This document shows positions 9,012-20,441 of a stretch of DNA of 64,000 bases, piece after piece. The DNA comes from Variovorax boronicumulans (lineage in GTDB: Bacteria > Pseudomonadota > Gammaproteobacteria > Burkholderiales > Burkholderiaceae_C), in NCBI RefSeq assembly GCF_030812215.1, contig NZ_JAUSSG010000001.1:744001-808000 (forward strand), in the 5' to 3' direction. Every line of letters begins with the position of its first letter. Position 1 is the stretch's first letter. The notes under the pieces were generated by a model, which saw only the letters and a program-made list of their open reading frames with translations, did not search any database and was not told the DNA's origin. The position numbers were made by a program, and so were the translations under genes.

Positions 9012-11404
9012 CACAACACCCGCACGATGCTGGCCGGCTTGAAGCCCAGGTCGGCCGCCTTGCCCTTGCGGGCGCGGGTGCCGCGCGCGTTGTTGAGAGT
9101 GCGGATCTCCAGCGTCTCGTCGCGCTCCTTGCCGCCGCGGCCGATGCCCTCGATCTTCACGCTGCGCGTGTAGGCCGCGGCACCCGCGAGGGTGTCCTTG
9201 GGTTCCAGGTCGATCAGCGTGAGGCCGCGGCCGCCCTTGGGCAGGCTCTTGAGTTCGGCGATGTCGAAGGTCAGGATGCGGCCGCCGGTCGAGGCGCAGG
9301 CCACATGCGTGGCGGCCGGCATCGGCTCGGCGCCGCTCGCGCCGCCCACCAGAGAGGGGCGGCAGAGTTGCTCTCCCTCGCCCACGTCGATGAAGGCCTT
9401 GCCGCCGCGCTGGCGCGACATCATGTTCTCGACCGTCGCGATGAAGCCGTAGCCGCCGGTGTTGGCCAGCAGCACGCTCGCGCCGACCGGACCCGCGAAG
9501 AAGTGCGTGACGTGCGTGCCGGCATCGAGCTCGATGAGCGTGGTGACGGGCTGGCCGTCGCCGCGCGCGCCGGGCAGCGAGGCCACGGGCACGGTGTAGA
9601 CGCGCACGCTCTTGTCCTTGGCGCTGCCGAAGACCAGCAGCGTGTCGACGCTGCGGCATTCGAAGGCGCCGTAGAGCGTGTCGCCCGACTTGAAGCTGTA
9701 CTCGGGCGCAGCGCCTCCGTTGCCGGCGGCCTTCTCGCTCGCCCAGCCTTTCTGTGCGCGGACCCAACCCTTCTGCGACACGATCACGGTCACGGGTTCG
9801 TCCACCACCTTCACTTCGGCCACGGCGCGCTTTTCGGCCTGGATCAGTGTGCGGCGCGCGTCTTCGAAGGTCTTGGCGTCGGCTTCGATTTCCTTCACCA
9901 GCAAGCGGCGCAGCGTGGCGGGGCTGCCGAGAATGTCTTCGAGCTTTTTCTGCTCCGAGCGCAACTCATCCAGCTGTTGCTGGATCTTGATGGCTTCGAG
10001 CCGCGCAAGCTGGCGCAGCCGGATTTCGAGGATGTCTTCCGCCTGCACCTCGGAGAGGTTGAAGCGGGCGATGAGCGCCGCCTTCGGATCTTCCGCCGCG
10101 CGGATGATCGCGATCACCTCGTCGATGTTCAGCAGCACCAGCTGCCGGCCTTCGAGGATGTGGATGCGCTCCAGCACCTTGTTGAGCCGGTGCCGCGAAC
10201 GCTTCTCGACGGTGACTTCGCGGAACGCGATCCACTCGTTGAGCATCTGGCGCAGCGACTTCTGCGTGGGCTTGCCATCGATGCCGACCATCGTGAGGTT
10301 GATCGGCGAGGAGGTTTCGAGCGAGGTCTGCGCGAGCAGCGTGGTGATGAACTCTTCCTGGCTGATGCGCGAGGTCTTGGGCTCGAACACCAGGCGCACG
10401 GCGGCGTCCTTGCTCGACTCGTCGCGCACCACGTCCAGCACCGACAGCATCGCGGCCTTCAGCTGCGTCTGGTCGGCCGAAAGAGCCTTCTTGCCGGCCT
10501 TGACCTTCGGGTTGGTGATTTCCTCGATCTCTTCGAGCACCTTCTGCGTGCTCACGCCGGGCGGCAGTTCGTTGACCACGAGCTGCCACTGGCCGCGTGC
10601 GAGGTCTTCGATCTTCCAGCGTGCGCGCACCTTGAGCGAGCCGCGGCCGGTGCGGTAGGCGTCGGCGATGTCGCTGGCGCTGCTGATGATCTGCGCGCCG
10701 CCCGGATAGTCGGGACCCGGCACGATGGCGAAGAGCTCTTCTTCGCTCAGCTTGCCGTTGGACTTGATCAGCGCGACGCAGGCGTCGGCAATTTCGCGCA
10801 GGTTGTGGCTCGGGATCTCGGTGGCCAGGCCGACCGCGATGCCGCTTGCGCCATTGAGCAGCGTGAAGGGCAGCCGCGCGGGCAAGAGGCGCGGCTCCTC
10901 GGTGCTGCCGTCGTAGTTGGGAATGAAGTCGACCGTGCCTTCGTCGATCTCGTCGAGCAGGAGGCTGGTGATGCGCGCGAGGCGCGCCTCGGTGTAGCGC
11001 ATGGCCGCGGCGCCGTCGCCGTCGCGGCTGCCGAAGTTGCCCTGGCCGTCGACCAGCGGGTAGCGCTGCGAAAAGTCTTGCGCCATGCGCACCAGCGCGT
11101 CGTAGGCGGCCTGGTCGCTGTGCGGGTGGAAGCGGCCGAGCACGTCGCCGACCACGCGCGCGCTCTTGACCGGCTTGGCGCCCACGGTGCCGTTGGTGCC
11201 GCCAAAGCCCAGGCCCATGCGCGACATCGAATACAGGATGCGCCGCTGCACCGGCTTCTGGCCGTCGGACACGTCGGGCAGCGCGCGGCCCTTGACCACG
11301 CTGAGCGCGTATTCGAGGTAGGCGGTCTGTGCGTAGTCGGCCAGCGTGAGGGTGGTGTCGCCGTCGGTCGGGCCGCCGAGGTCGAGCGGAGGTTGGGAAT
11401 CCAT
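9011..11404 (-). CDS. parC: DNA topoisomerase IV subunit A
   Basis: 797 aa. Breakage-reunion domain from the N-terminus with the catalytic tyrosine at Y137 in [10 protein letters not shown]; the conserved [15 protein letters not shown] block at 46-60; [17 protein letters not shown] in the tower region; and a C-terminal beta-pinwheel domain with repeated strands (about 530-797). It decatenates daughter chromosomes together with ParE encoded upstream. The quinolone-resistance region reads [12 protein letters not shown] (S96, Q98, D102), which differs from E. coli HPHGDSACYEAM at the positions of G78, S80 and E84. Start ATG 11404 has a weak SD. A small gene is coupled at the 3' end, and the lytic transglycosylase gene lies 38 bp upstream. 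Confidence 0.95.
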   Translation of the reverse strand: MDSQPPLDLGGPTDGDTTLTLADYAQTAYLEYALSVVKGRALPDVSDGQKPVQRRILYSMSRMGLGFGGTNGTVGAKPVKSARVVGDVLGRFHPHSDQAAYDALVRMAQDFSQRYPLVDGQGNFGSRDGDGAAAMRYTEARLARITSLLLDEIDEGTVDFIPNYDGSTEEPRLLPARLPFTLLNGASGIAVGLATEIPSHNLREIADACVALIKSNGKLSEEELFAIVPGPDYPGGAQIISSASDIADAYRTGRGSLKVRARWKIEDLARGQWQLVVNELPPGVSTQKVLEEIEEITNPKVKAGKKALSADQTQLKAAMLSVLDVVRDESSKDAAVRLVFEPKTSRISQEEFITTLLAQTSLETSSPINLTMVGIDGKPTQKSLRQMLNEWIAFREVTVEKRSRHRLNKVLERIHILEGRQLVLLNIDEVIAIIRAAEDPKAALIARFNLSEVQAEDILEIRLRQLARLEAIKIQQQLDELRSEQKKLEDILGSPATLRRLLVKEIEADAKTFEDARRTLIQAEKRAVAEVKVVDEPVTVIVSQKGWVRAQKGWASEKAAGNGGAAPEYSFKSGDTLYGAFECRSVDTLLVFGSAKDKSVRVYTVPVASLPGARGDGQPVTTLIELDAGTHVTHFFAGPVGASVLLANTGGYGFIATVENMMSRQRGGKAFIDVGEGEQLCRPSLVGGASGAEPMPAATHVACASTGGRILTFDIAELKSLPKGGRGLTLIDLEPKDTLAGAAAYTRSVKIEGIGRGGKERDETLEIRTLNNARGTRARKGKAADLGFKPASIVRVL

Positions 11405-11442
11405 CGTCTGTCGTTTCCGGAAGATTGCTGTTGCTTGTTTGT

Positions 11443-12378
11443 TTATTCGGTCATGGCCACCGAAGATGCGCCGGTCGTGGACGCGGCCGGCACTTCGGGC
11501 ATGTAGGGAGAGGTCGGCACATCGACCGGCTCCGCCAGCGGGGGCGCGGCAGGCTTGGTGGCCGGCGAAGCAGCCGGCAGCCAGGGCCGGTCGGGCGGCA
11601 TGTTCCCGCGGCCGGCGGCACCGCCCATTTCCATGCGGATACGCCCGGGCGACTTGCCGCCGCTCCCGATACGCCCCCCGGTCGCGCCGGGCTTCAGGTA
11701 CGCGTAGAGCTGCAGCACCGTCTTCACGTAGTTCTGCGTTTCCTTGTAGTTCGGGATCTTGTTGCCCGCGCGCTGCACCGCACCCTCGCCCGCGTTGTAG
11801 GCGGCGAGCGCCAGCTCGATCTGCCCCGGGAACATCGCGATCAGGTCGCGCAGGTAGCGGGAGCCGGCGGCGATGTTGATGCGTGGGTCGAACAGCTTCT
11901 TCTCGATGCTGGTGCGCTTGTCCGCCGCGACGCCGTAGCGCTGCGCGGTCGCGGGCATGAGCTGCATGAGGCCCATCGCGCCCTTGGGCGAAACGGCCTG
12001 CGCGTCGAAGCCCGACTCGGTGGCAATCAGCGCCTGCAGCAGTTCGTAGTCGATCGAATGCTTGTTCGACGCATCGCGCAGCGCCGCCTTGGCGGTCTTG
12101 TAGCTGGGCGAGGCCTCGAAGAGCGCCAGCAGGCTCTGCGACGCCGGCGGCACCTTGCCGTCGAACTTGCGCGCGCTGCGCGAAAGCGGCGAGATGCCCT
12201 GCGCCGTGTCGAAGCTCTGGCCGCCGCGAAAGAAGACCTGGTAGCGCTCGTCGACCTTCTCGGCGGCGAAGTGCGCGACGCCCTTGCTGTCGATGTAGCC
12301 GTAGATGTCAGCGGCGTGCGCCGGCCCCTGCGGCAAGCACAGCACGCACAACAAAAAGGCCAACAGCAACGCACGCAT
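11443..12378 (-). CDS. Soluble/periplasmic lytic murein transglycosylase (SLT family)
   Basis: 311 aa. Signal peptide at 1-22 ([19 protein letters not shown]), a DUF4124-like segment after it ([14 protein letters not shown]), then the SLT catalytic domain at about 105-230: the catalytic Glu in [11 protein letters not shown], then [21 protein letters not shown] and [23 protein letters not shown]. The proline-rich C-terminus (about 245-311) looks disordered. It cleaves peptidoglycan glycan strands. ATG 12378 is the start because the signal peptide begins there. Sitting between parE and parC on the same strand, 23 bp after parE, it would be co-transcribed with the topoisomerase genes. Confidence 0.88.
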   Translation of the reverse strand: MRALLLAFLLCVLCLPQGPAHAADIYGYIDSKGVAHFAAEKVDERYQVFFRGGQSFDTAQGISPLSRSARKFDGKVPPASQSLLALFEASPSYKTAKAALRDASNKHSIDYELLQALIATESGFDAQAVSPKGAMGLMQLMPATAQRYGVAADKRTSIEKKLFDPRINIAAGSRYLRDLIAMFPGQIELALAAYNAGEGAVQRAGNKIPNYKETQNYVKTVLQLYAYLKPGATGGRIGSGGKSPGRIRMEMGGAAGRGNMPPDRPWLPAASPATKPAAPPLAEPVDVPTSPYMPEVPAASTTGASSVAMTE

Positions 12379-12401
12379 GAAGTCTGGAAGGGTCACGGGG
12401 G

Positions 12402-14390
<1,989 letters not shown>

Positions 14391-14526
14391 GGGGGCGGAT
14401 TGTAGTCAGTCGCCGCCAAACAACTGGATACCCATACAGCAGGCGCTTTGATGCCGGATGCGCATTGAAACGGCGCCGATAAATCATCAATGGCTTTGGC
14501 CGCCAGACCGCCTGCCGCAGCACGCA

Positions 14527-15768
14527 ATGGCTACATTCGACGGCATGCAAGCCTCCACGCCCACCCTCTCGATCAAGCAGGTGCTGTTCTGCGGCGCCAT
14601 GATCGTCACGCTCTCGATGGGCATCCGCCACGGCTTCGGCCTCTGGCTGCAGCCGATCACGCAGGCGCAGGACTGGAGCCGGCAGACCTTTTCCTTCGCC
14701 CTTGCGATCCAGAACCTCTCGTGGGGCATCTTCGGCGTGTTCGCGGGCATGCTGGCCGACCGCTTCGGGGCCTTCCGCGTGCTGATCGGCGGCTCGGTGT
14801 TCTATGCGCTGGGGCTGTTCGGCATGGCGCATTCGCCGACGCCGCTGCTGTTCAGCTTGAGTGCGGGCGTGCTGATCGGCGCGGCGCAGGCGGGCACCAC
14901 CTACGCGGTGATCTACGGCGTGATCGGGCGGCAGATTCCGGCCGAGCGGCGTTCCTGGGCGATGGGCGTTGCGGCGGCGGCCGGCTCGTTCGGCCAGTTC
15001 CTGATGGCGCCCATCGAGGGCCGCCTGATCGGCAGCCTTGGCTGGCAGACCGCGCTGGCGGTGCTCGCCGTGCTGGTGCTGGTGATCGTGCCGCTGGCCT
15101 TCGGCCTGCGCGAGCCGAAGACAGCGGCGCTCGCCGGGCACCGCGACCAATCGGTGCTGCAGGCGGTGGGCGAGGCCTTTCGCTACCCGAGCTTCGGCCT
15201 CCTGATGGCAGGCTATTTCGTCTGCGGGTTCCAGCTGGCCTTCATCGGCATCCACATGCCGACCTACCTGCGCGACCGGAGCCTGTCGGCCGACGTCGCC
15301 GGCTACGCGCTGGCGCTGATCGGGCTCTTCAATGTGTTCGGCACTTACACGGTCGGCCTGCTGGGGCAGACGCTGGCCAAGCGCAAGATCCTCGCTGCGA
15401 TCTACTTCGCGCGGGCGGTGTCGATCGCGCTGTTCCTGATCGTGCCGATCTCGCCGGTCAGCGTGTATGTGTTCTCGGCGGCGATGGGCTTCCTCTGGCT
15501 CTCCACCGTGCCCGCGACGAATGCGATCGTGGCGGGCATCTTCGGAGTGGCGCACCTGTCGATGCTCAGCGGCTTCGTGTTCCTGAGCCACCAGGTCGGC
15601 TCGTTCCTGGGCGTGTGGCTCGGCGGCTACCTGTACGACACGACCGGCAGTTACGACATCGTCTGGTACATCGCGATTGCGCTGGGCGTGTTCGCGGCGC
15701 TGATCAACCTGCCCGTAAAGGAGCACGCCATCGCCCGCGCGGTGCGGCCGGCGGCGGTGCCGGGTTGA
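14527..15768 (+). CDS. MFS transporter
   Basis: 413 aa, 12 hydrophobic segments. The A-like motif GMLADRFGAFRVLIGG sits between helices 2 and 3, and the arrangement SMGIRHGFGLWLQPITQAQDWSRQTFSFALAIQNL resembles the OFA/oxalate-formate antiporter type group of anion transporters. The substrate is unknown. ATG 14527 was chosen; the frame is open to 14458 and another ATG lies at 14545, with no convincing SD for any of them. It is divergent from parE and followed after 21 bp by a microprotein gene on the same strand. Confidence 0.82.
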   Translation: MATFDGMQASTPTLSIKQVLFCGAMIVTLSMGIRHGFGLWLQPITQAQDWSRQTFSFALAIQNLSWGIFGVFAGMLADRFGAFRVLIGGSVFYALGLFGMAHSPTPLLFSLSAGVLIGAAQAGTTYAVIYGVIGRQIPAERRSWAMGVAAAAGSFGQFLMAPIEGRLIGSLGWQTALAVLAVLVLVIVPLAFGLREPKTAALAGHRDQSVLQAVGEAFRYPSFGLLMAGYFVCGFQLAFIGIHMPTYLRDRSLSADVAGYALALIGLFNVFGTYTVGLLGQTLAKRKILAAIYFARAVSIALFLIVPISPVSVYVFSAAMGFLWLSTVPATNAIVAGIFGVAHLSMLSGFVFLSHQVGSFLGVWLGGYLYDTTGSYDIVWYIAIALGVFAALINLPVKEHAIARAVRPAAVPG

Positions 15769-15789
15769 TTGCAGGCAGACAATCGAGCC

Positions 15790-15930
15790 ATGACTCCGCA
15801 GATGCGCCACCACCTCGCACACGCCGGCTGGCTCGCAGCCGTGCTGGCGGCGCTGGCGGGCGTGTTCATGCTCTATACCCATCCGGAATTTCTCGTGACG
15901 CTGGTCGACCAGGTGTGGTCGTGCTTCTGA
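15790..15930 (+). CDS. 46-aa single-helix membrane microprotein
   Basis: Short ORF: ATG 15790, stop TGA 15928-15930. The peptide starts MTPQMRHHLAHAGW, has one hydrophobic helix (about 14-30, LAAVLAALAGVFMLY) and a C-terminal HPEFLVTLVDQVWSCF with a single Cys. It sits 21 bp after the MFS gene and 16 bp before the methyltransferase on the same strand, so it has operon-like spacing. Codon use is like the neighbours. Function unknown. Confidence 0.5.
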   Translation: MTPQMRHHLAHAGWLAAVLAALAGVFMLYTHPEFLVTLVDQVWSCF

Positions 15931-15946
15931 GGCGGGCCGATTTGCT

Positions 15947-16516
15947 ATGAAAGATGTAGCGCCGTTGCACGGCACGGGTGCGCCTTCGGGATGGATCGTG
16001 CGCTGGTCGCACCTGCTGCCCGCCAATGCGACGGTGCTCGATGTGGCCTGCGGCGCGGGCCGGCATATGCAGTGGTTCGCCGGGCGTGGACATGCAGTGA
16101 CGGGCGTCGACCGATCACCGGAAGCGACTGCGGCAGCCGGCGCCTTCGGACAGGCCATCACGGCCGATATCGAATCCGGCCCCTGGCCTTTCGCCGGCCA
16201 GGCCTTCGGCGCGGTGGTCGTCACCAATTACCTGTGGCGCGCCCGCATGGCCGACATCGTGGCCGCCGTGGCCCCCGGGGGCGTGCTGCTCTACGAGACC
16301 TTCGCCGCCGGCAACGAAACGGTCGGCAAGCCGTCGCGAGCCGACTTCCTGCTGCAGCCCGGCGAACTGCTCGCAGCCTGCGCGGATCTGCGCGTGGTGG
16401 CCTACGAGGACGGGTTTCTCCCCGAACCGGCGCGCTTCGTGCAGCGTATTGCCGCCATCCGTGTCCCCGATCCTCTTGAGGGCCCTCCGCTGCGCGCCCT
16501 CCTTGAGGGAAACTGA
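15947..16516 (+). CDS. Class I SAM-dependent methyltransferase
   Basis: 189 aa. Rossmann methyltransferase: motif [16 protein letters not shown] (about 31-45), acidic end of strand 2 GVDRSPEA, a motif II region with [10 protein letters not shown], and motif [15 protein letters not shown] and [16 protein letters not shown]. This matches TehB/UbiE-like small methyltransferases; the substrate is not readable. It starts 16 bp after the microprotein. dapA begins 79 bp downstream on the same strand. Confidence 0.82.
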   Translation: MKDVAPLHGTGAPSGWIVRWSHLLPANATVLDVACGAGRHMQWFAGRGHAVTGVDRSPEATAAAGAFGQAITADIESGPWPFAGQAFGAVVVTNYLWRARMADIVAAVAPGGVLLYETFAAGNETVGKPSRADFLLQPGELLAACADLRVVAYEDGFLPEPARFVQRIAAIRVPDPLEGPPLRALLEGN

Positions 16517-16595
16517 GGGGGCCGGGCCCGCTGCCTTGGCGGTGCCCGGAGTAAGTAGAATCGGCGCTTTCGTCCACCGACAAAGAGATTCCCCC

Positions 16596-17486
16596 TTGGA
16601 GCAACTGACAGGCAGCATCGTCGCGCTCGTCACGCCGATGCACGACGACGGCAGTGTCGACTACCCCGCCCTGCGGCGACTCATCGATTGGCACATCGAC
16701 GAAGGCACCGACTGCCTTGGCGTGGTCGGCACCACCGGCGAATCGCCGACGGTCGATGTGGAAGAGCACTGCGAAATCATCCGCGTCTCGGTCGAGCAAG
16801 CCAAGGGCCGCGTGCCCGTGATGGCCGGCTGCGGCGCCAACTCGACCAAGGAAGCCATCGAGCTGGCCAAGTTCGCCAAGGGCGTGGGCGCCGATTCGCA
16901 ACTGCAGGTCGTGCCCTACTACAACAAGCCGACGCAAGAGGGTCAGTACCAGCACTTCAAGGCCATCGCCGAGGCCGTGGGCGACCTGCCCATCGTGCTG
17001 TACAACGTGCCCGGCCGCACTGTTGCCGATATGGCGCACGACACCGTGCTGCGCCTGGCACAAGTGCCCGGCATCATCGGCATCAAGGAAGCCACCGGCA
17101 ACATCGAACGCGCCCAGTGGCTCATTCGCGATGTGCCGAAGAACTTCGCCGTGTATTCCGGCGACGACCCGACCGCCGTGGCGCTCATGCTCTGCGGCGG
17201 CCAGGGCAACATCAGCGTCACGGCCAACATCGCGCCGCGCAAGATGCATGAACTCTGCGTGGCGGCCCTCGCCGGCGACGTGAAGCGCGCCATGCAGATC
17301 CAGTTCGAGCTCATGCCGCTGCACCGCAACCTGTTCGTCGAACCCAATCCGATTCCGCTCAAGTGGGCCATGGCCCGGCTCGGTCTCTGCGGAGGCGCCC
17401 TCAGGCTGCCGCTCACCGAACTCGGCGAAGCCAGCCGTCCGGCGGTCGAGGGCGCCCTGCGCGCCACCGGCCTGCTCAAGAACTGA
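16596..17486 (+). CDS. dapA: 4-hydroxy-tetrahydrodipicolinate synthase
   Basis: 296 aa, usual length for DapA (292 in E. coli). It condenses pyruvate with aspartate semialdehyde, the first committed step to diaminopimelate and lysine. Active site: T46/T47 in [11 protein letters not shown]136 in LYNVPGRT with R141, and the Schiff-base lysine K164 in [17 protein letters not shown] at 108-116 carries the interface tyrosine. The start is TTG at 16596 ([14 protein letters not shown]), with aaagag about 9 bases upstream; upstream in-frame starts lie inside the methyltransferase gene. It is followed by bamC, a common order in Burkholderiales. Confidence 0.95.
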   Translation: MEQLTGSIVALVTPMHDDGSVDYPALRRLIDWHIDEGTDCLGVVGTTGESPTVDVEEHCEIIRVSVEQAKGRVPVMAGCGANSTKEAIELAKFAKGVGADSQLQVVPYYNKPTQEGQYQHFKAIAEAVGDLPIVLYNVPGRTVADMAHDTVLRLAQVPGIIGIKEATGNIERAQWLIRDVPKNFAVYSGDDPTAVALMLCGGQGNISVTANIAPRKMHELCVAALAGDVKRAMQIQFELMPLHRNLFVEPNPIPLKWAMARLGLCGGALRLPLTELGEASRPAVEGALRATGLLKN

Positions 17487-17534
17487 GCCCCTCCCCGATA
17501 CAAGCCTGCGATCCGCTTTTTCCCTGGCCGCAAC

Positions 17535-17550
17535 AAGGTTAAGCAACCTT
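17535..17550 (+). other. Small hairpin between dapA and bamC
   Basis: AAGGTT-AAGC-AACCTT is a perfect 6-bp stem with a 4-base loop, followed by TTGCC. It is too weak for a confident intrinsic terminator but could act as an attenuator or mRNA processing site between the two genes. No clear sigma70 promoter is seen in the rest of the 141-bp gap. Confidence 0.3.
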
Positions 17551-17627
17551 TTGCCCGAACTGTGCTCAGAGATGGCGGGCACTGCGGCCCATAGATTGAC
17601 CGAACCATTCCAACAAGGAAGACGACG

Positions 17628-18719
17628 TTGAAGAACCTTTCGCAACTTTCGCGATATGCACTGCTGGCCACCCTCGTTGCCAGCCTCGCCGCCTGCTCCG
17701 TGCTCGAGAGCGACAAGATCGACTACAAGAGCGCCGGCAAGGCCCCAACGCTCGAAGTCCCGCCCGACCTGTCGCAGCTCTCGCGCGACAACCGCTATGC
17801 GGTGCCCGGCGGCGCAGTCACCGCCAATTCGTACCAGACCGGCATCGCCAATGCGCCGGGCGTGCCCACCGCCGTCGCCAACATCGGCGACGTGCGCATG
17901 GAGCGCGCGGGCACGCAGCGCTGGATCGTCGTCAACCGCACGCCCGACCAGCTCTGGGAACCGGTGAAGGACTTCTGGCAGGAAAGCGGCTTCCTGCTGA
18001 CCACCGAGCAGCGCAACCTGGGCATCATGGAAACCGACTGGGCCGAGAACCGCGCCAAGCTGCCGCAGGACATCATCCGCGGGACGCTGGGCAAGCTGGT
18101 CGACTCGGTCTACTCGACCGGCGAACTCGACCGCTTCCGCACCCGCATCGAGCGCACGACCAACGGCACCGAGATCTTCATCAGCCACCGCGGCATGCAG
18201 GAGGTCTACAACAACTCGCGCCAGGACCAGACCGTGTGGCAGCCGCGTCCGAGCGACCCTGAACTCGAAACCGAATTCCTGCGCCGCCTGATGGTCAAGC
18301 TGGGCGTCTCGCAAGAACAGTCGAAGATCCTGGCCGCCACCTCGGCACCGGCAAAGACCGCGACCATCGCCAGCGTGGGCAACCAGCCCGTGGTGCAGAT
18401 CAGCGAAGGGTTCGACCGCGCATGGCGCCGCGTCGGCCTGGCGCTCGACCGCACCGGCTTCACCGTGGAAGACCGCGACCGCAGCGCCGGCATCTACTAC
18501 GTGCGCTACGTGACACCGAACCCCGACAAGAAGGAAGAAGGCTTCTTCGGCAAGCTGTTCAGCAGCTCGTCCAAGGATGAAAAGCCGATCAAGTTCCGCA
18601 TTCTCGTGAAGAGCCAGGGCGAATCGACCACCGTCTCGGTGCAGAACGAAGCCGGCGCGCCCGAAACCTCGGCCAACGCGCAGCGCATCGTCAAGGTCAT
18701 TGCCGACGACCTGAAGTAA
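17628..18719 (+). CDS. bamC: Outer membrane protein assembly factor BamC (lipoprotein)
   Basis: 363 aa. Lipoprotein signal peptide with lipobox LAAC (C23), then the BamC N-terminal region SVLESDKIDYKSAGKAPTLEVPPDLSQL, which in E. coli forms the unstructured segment that binds BamD. Two helix-grip domains follow (about 85-200 and 240-360), the second with VQISEGFDRAWRRVGLALDRTGF. It is part of the BAM complex that inserts beta-barrel proteins. The start is TTG 17628 with aaggaag 6 bases upstream, giving a proper signal peptide. It follows dapA as in many proteobacteria, including E. coli (dapA-bamC). Confidence 0.92.
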   Translation: MKNLSQLSRYALLATLVASLAACSVLESDKIDYKSAGKAPTLEVPPDLSQLSRDNRYAVPGGAVTANSYQTGIANAPGVPTAVANIGDVRMERAGTQRWIVVNRTPDQLWEPVKDFWQESGFLLTTEQRNLGIMETDWAENRAKLPQDIIRGTLGKLVDSVYSTGELDRFRTRIERTTNGTEIFISHRGMQEVYNNSRQDQTVWQPRPSDPELETEFLRRLMVKLGVSQEQSKILAATSAPAKTATIASVGNQPVVQISEGFDRAWRRVGLALDRTGFTVEDRDRSAGIYYVRYVTPNPDKKEEGFFGKLFSSSSKDEKPIKFRILVKSQGESTTVSVQNEAGAPETSANAQRIVKVIADDLK

Positions 18720-18724
18720 CCCGC

Positions 18725-19501
18725 ATGCTCCGCTTCCGAAGCCTCGGTAGCGGCAGCACGGGCAATGCCGCGCTGGTCGAGGCGACCAGCGGCGGCCGCA
18801 CCTCCCGGCTCCTCGTCGACTGCGGCTTCGGCATCCGGCAACTCGACCAGCGGCTGGCCCAGGCGGGCCTTGCCGCCGGCGACATCGACGCCATCTTCAT
18901 CACCCACGAGCACGGCGACCACATCGGCTGCGCCCACGCGCTCTCGCGGCGCAACCGCATTCCCGTCTGGATGAGCGAAGGCACCTGGCTCGCCACGGGC
19001 GGCCGCGACTTCGAGGGCCGGCTGAACCTGGCGCGCGACGACGCGGAGTTCGCAGTCGGCGACATCTCCGTGCAACCTTTCACCGTGCCCCACGACGCGC
19101 GTGAGCCATTGCAGCTTCGCTGCACGGACGGCGCACGCACGCTCGGCGTATTGACCGACCTGGGGCACGCCACGGCCCACGTACTGAATCGCCTGGCCGG
19201 CGTGCATGCGCTGCTGCTCGAGTTCAATCACGACAGCGACCTCCTGGCCAACTCGGCCTACCCGCCTTTCCTCAAGCTGCGCGTAGGCGGCAACTACGGG
19301 CACCTGTCGAATGCAGCGGCAGCGGAGATCGCGCGCACGGTACGGCACGACGGCCTGCGCCATGTCGTCGCAGCACATCTGAGCGAGCAGAACAACCGGC
19401 CCGACATCGTGCGGCGCCTGATGGCCGAGGCGCTGGGTGGCCATGAGGCGGAAATGCTTACCGCCACCGCGGCCGAGGGCTCGCCCTGGCTCGATGTCTG
19501 A
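18725..19501 (+). CDS. MBL-fold hydrolase, WalJ/YycJ-like
   Basis: 258 aa. It opens with LRFRSLGSGSTGNAALVEA, the standard start of the YycJ/WalJ group, then the metal motif FITHEHGDHIGCAHAL, VPHDAREPLQLR, VLTDLGHAT, and the C-terminal VVAAHLSEQNNRPDIVRRLM. Members are nuclease-like phosphodiesterases linked to cell wall or DNA metabolism. It starts 5 bp after bamC, so it is in the dapA-bamC transcript. A hairpin terminator follows at 19534-19555. Confidence 0.88.
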   Translation: MLRFRSLGSGSTGNAALVEATSGGRTSRLLVDCGFGIRQLDQRLAQAGLAAGDIDAIFITHEHGDHIGCAHALSRRNRIPVWMSEGTWLATGGRDFEGRLNLARDDAEFAVGDISVQPFTVPHDAREPLQLRCTDGARTLGVLTDLGHATAHVLNRLAGVHALLLEFNHDSDLLANSAYPPFLKLRVGGNYGHLSNAAAAEIARTVRHDGLRHVVAAHLSEQNNRPDIVRRLMAEALGGHEAEMLTATAAEGSPWLDV

Positions 19502-19533
19502 CCGCCAGCTGACCTGCCGGCGACCCCAGTAGA

Positions 19534-19555
19534 AAAGCCGCCCTCGGGCGGCTTT
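19534..19555. terminator. Bidirectional hairpin terminator
   Basis: AAAGCCGCCC-TC-GGGCGGCTTT is a perfect 10-bp stem, placed between the plus-strand dapA-bamC-MBL transcript and the convergent small lipoprotein gene. The U tracts on both sides are short (TTT on plus, TTTTCT on minus), so efficiency may be moderate. Confidence 0.75.
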
Positions 19556-19576
19556 CTGCTGTGTGAAGGATCCGGC

Positions 19577-19840
19577 TTATTGCTTGGGTGCTTCGTTCTT
19601 CTTCGCGGCCTCTGTCGCGGCATTCGCAGCGTCCAGTGCCGACGAAGCGGCGGGCGAAGGCGCGGTGGCGGCCGGATCGGCGGAAGGCGCCGGTGCGGCA
19701 GCAGGCGGGGCTGCGGGTTCGGTCACGGGAGCGGGCGGAGGCGTCACGACCGCAGGGGCGGCGTCCTCTTTCTTGCCGCAGGCAACGAGTGCGGCAGCGG
19801 CGATCAACGAGGCAATCAGGACGGACGACGACTTCTTCAT
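19577..19840 (-). CDS. Small Ala/Pro-rich lipoprotein
   Basis: 87 aa. Signal MKKSSSVLIASLIAAAALVA ends in lipobox LVAC with C21, followed by GKKED and a low-complexity Ala/Pro-rich tail. The start ATG 19840 has aaggag 7 bases upstream, an excellent SD. No catalytic domain is visible, and a structural or spacer-like envelope role is a guess. The longer in-frame reading upstream is not supported. Confidence 0.75.
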   Translation of the reverse strand: MKKSSSVLIASLIAAAALVACGKKEDAAPAVVTPPPAPVTEPAAPPAAAPAPSADPAATAPSPAASSALDAANAATEAAKKNEAPKQ

Positions 19841-19934
19841 GAGAACTCCTTTGGCAAAGAATGTCTGGAACGAAAAAATTCTAGACCCGCATCTCCGCCT
19901 GAATGTGTCTCGTGGCCGCATTCGCGGCATTGGC

Positions 19935-20441
19935 TTACAAGCCGAGCGTCGACGCCGGAAATGCCGGGCGGCCCACGCGCCAGCTCTCGTCGATGGATTC
20001 GCGCAGTTCGCGGCGGGCGCGCGGATCGGCGCCGCAGACGCCGCGGCAGCGCTCGGGGTCGATGCGGTGCGCGAACCAGGTGGGCGTCCAGATCGCGCTC
20101 GGTACTTCGGCACCGGCCGCCTTGCCGGTGGCCCGGCATTCGATGATGTGGTCCCACATGCGGCGCCACGGCACGAAGCGCGCGTGGCCGCGCTCGATCA
20201 CATCGAAGCGCTGTGCCAGCAGCACGAAACGCCGGCCGCTGGCCGACCAGGCCTGCAGCGCCTCGATGCTGGCGCGCTCGCCCAGGGGCCAGTCGGCGAA
20301 GTCGGGGTCGCTGAAGACGATCTCCTTCCAGCCCTCGCGCGCAGCGGTCGACAGTGCATGGCGCACGATCGCGCCGAAAGCCTCGCGGCCGTCGAAGCGG
20401 CCTTCGGGCAGCAGCAGCGGCGAAGGGTCGTCAGTCGGCAT
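19935..20441 (-). CDS. Conserved hypothetical protein next to the ribosomal oxygenase
   Basis: 168 aa, soluble, no signal peptide or transmembrane segment. It contains TAAREGWKEIVFSDPDFADWPLGE, ALQAWSASGRRFVLLAQRFDVIER, and a Trp-rich FVPWRRMWDHIIECR with a Cys cluster later (RCRGVCGAD). The alternation of strands with 'SDPDFADWPL' and 'GRRFVLLAQRFD' resembles half of a PLD-like fold, but no HKD motif is present. Its start overlaps the end of the RoxA-like gene by 11 bp, so the two are translationally linked. Confidence 0.7.
   Translation of the reverse strand: MPTDDPSPLLLPEGRFDGREAFGAIVRHALSTAAREGWKEIVFSDPDFADWPLGERASIEALQAWSASGRRFVLLAQRFDVIERGHARFVPWRRMWDHIIECRATGKAAGAEVPSAIWTPTWFAHRIDPERCRGVCGADPRARRELRESIDESWRVGRPAFPASTLGL

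Noticed and set aside
9305..11506. 733-codon plus ORF opposite parC
   Set aside because: Antisense to parC with Arg/Asp/His-rich nonsense composition; no SD or motif.
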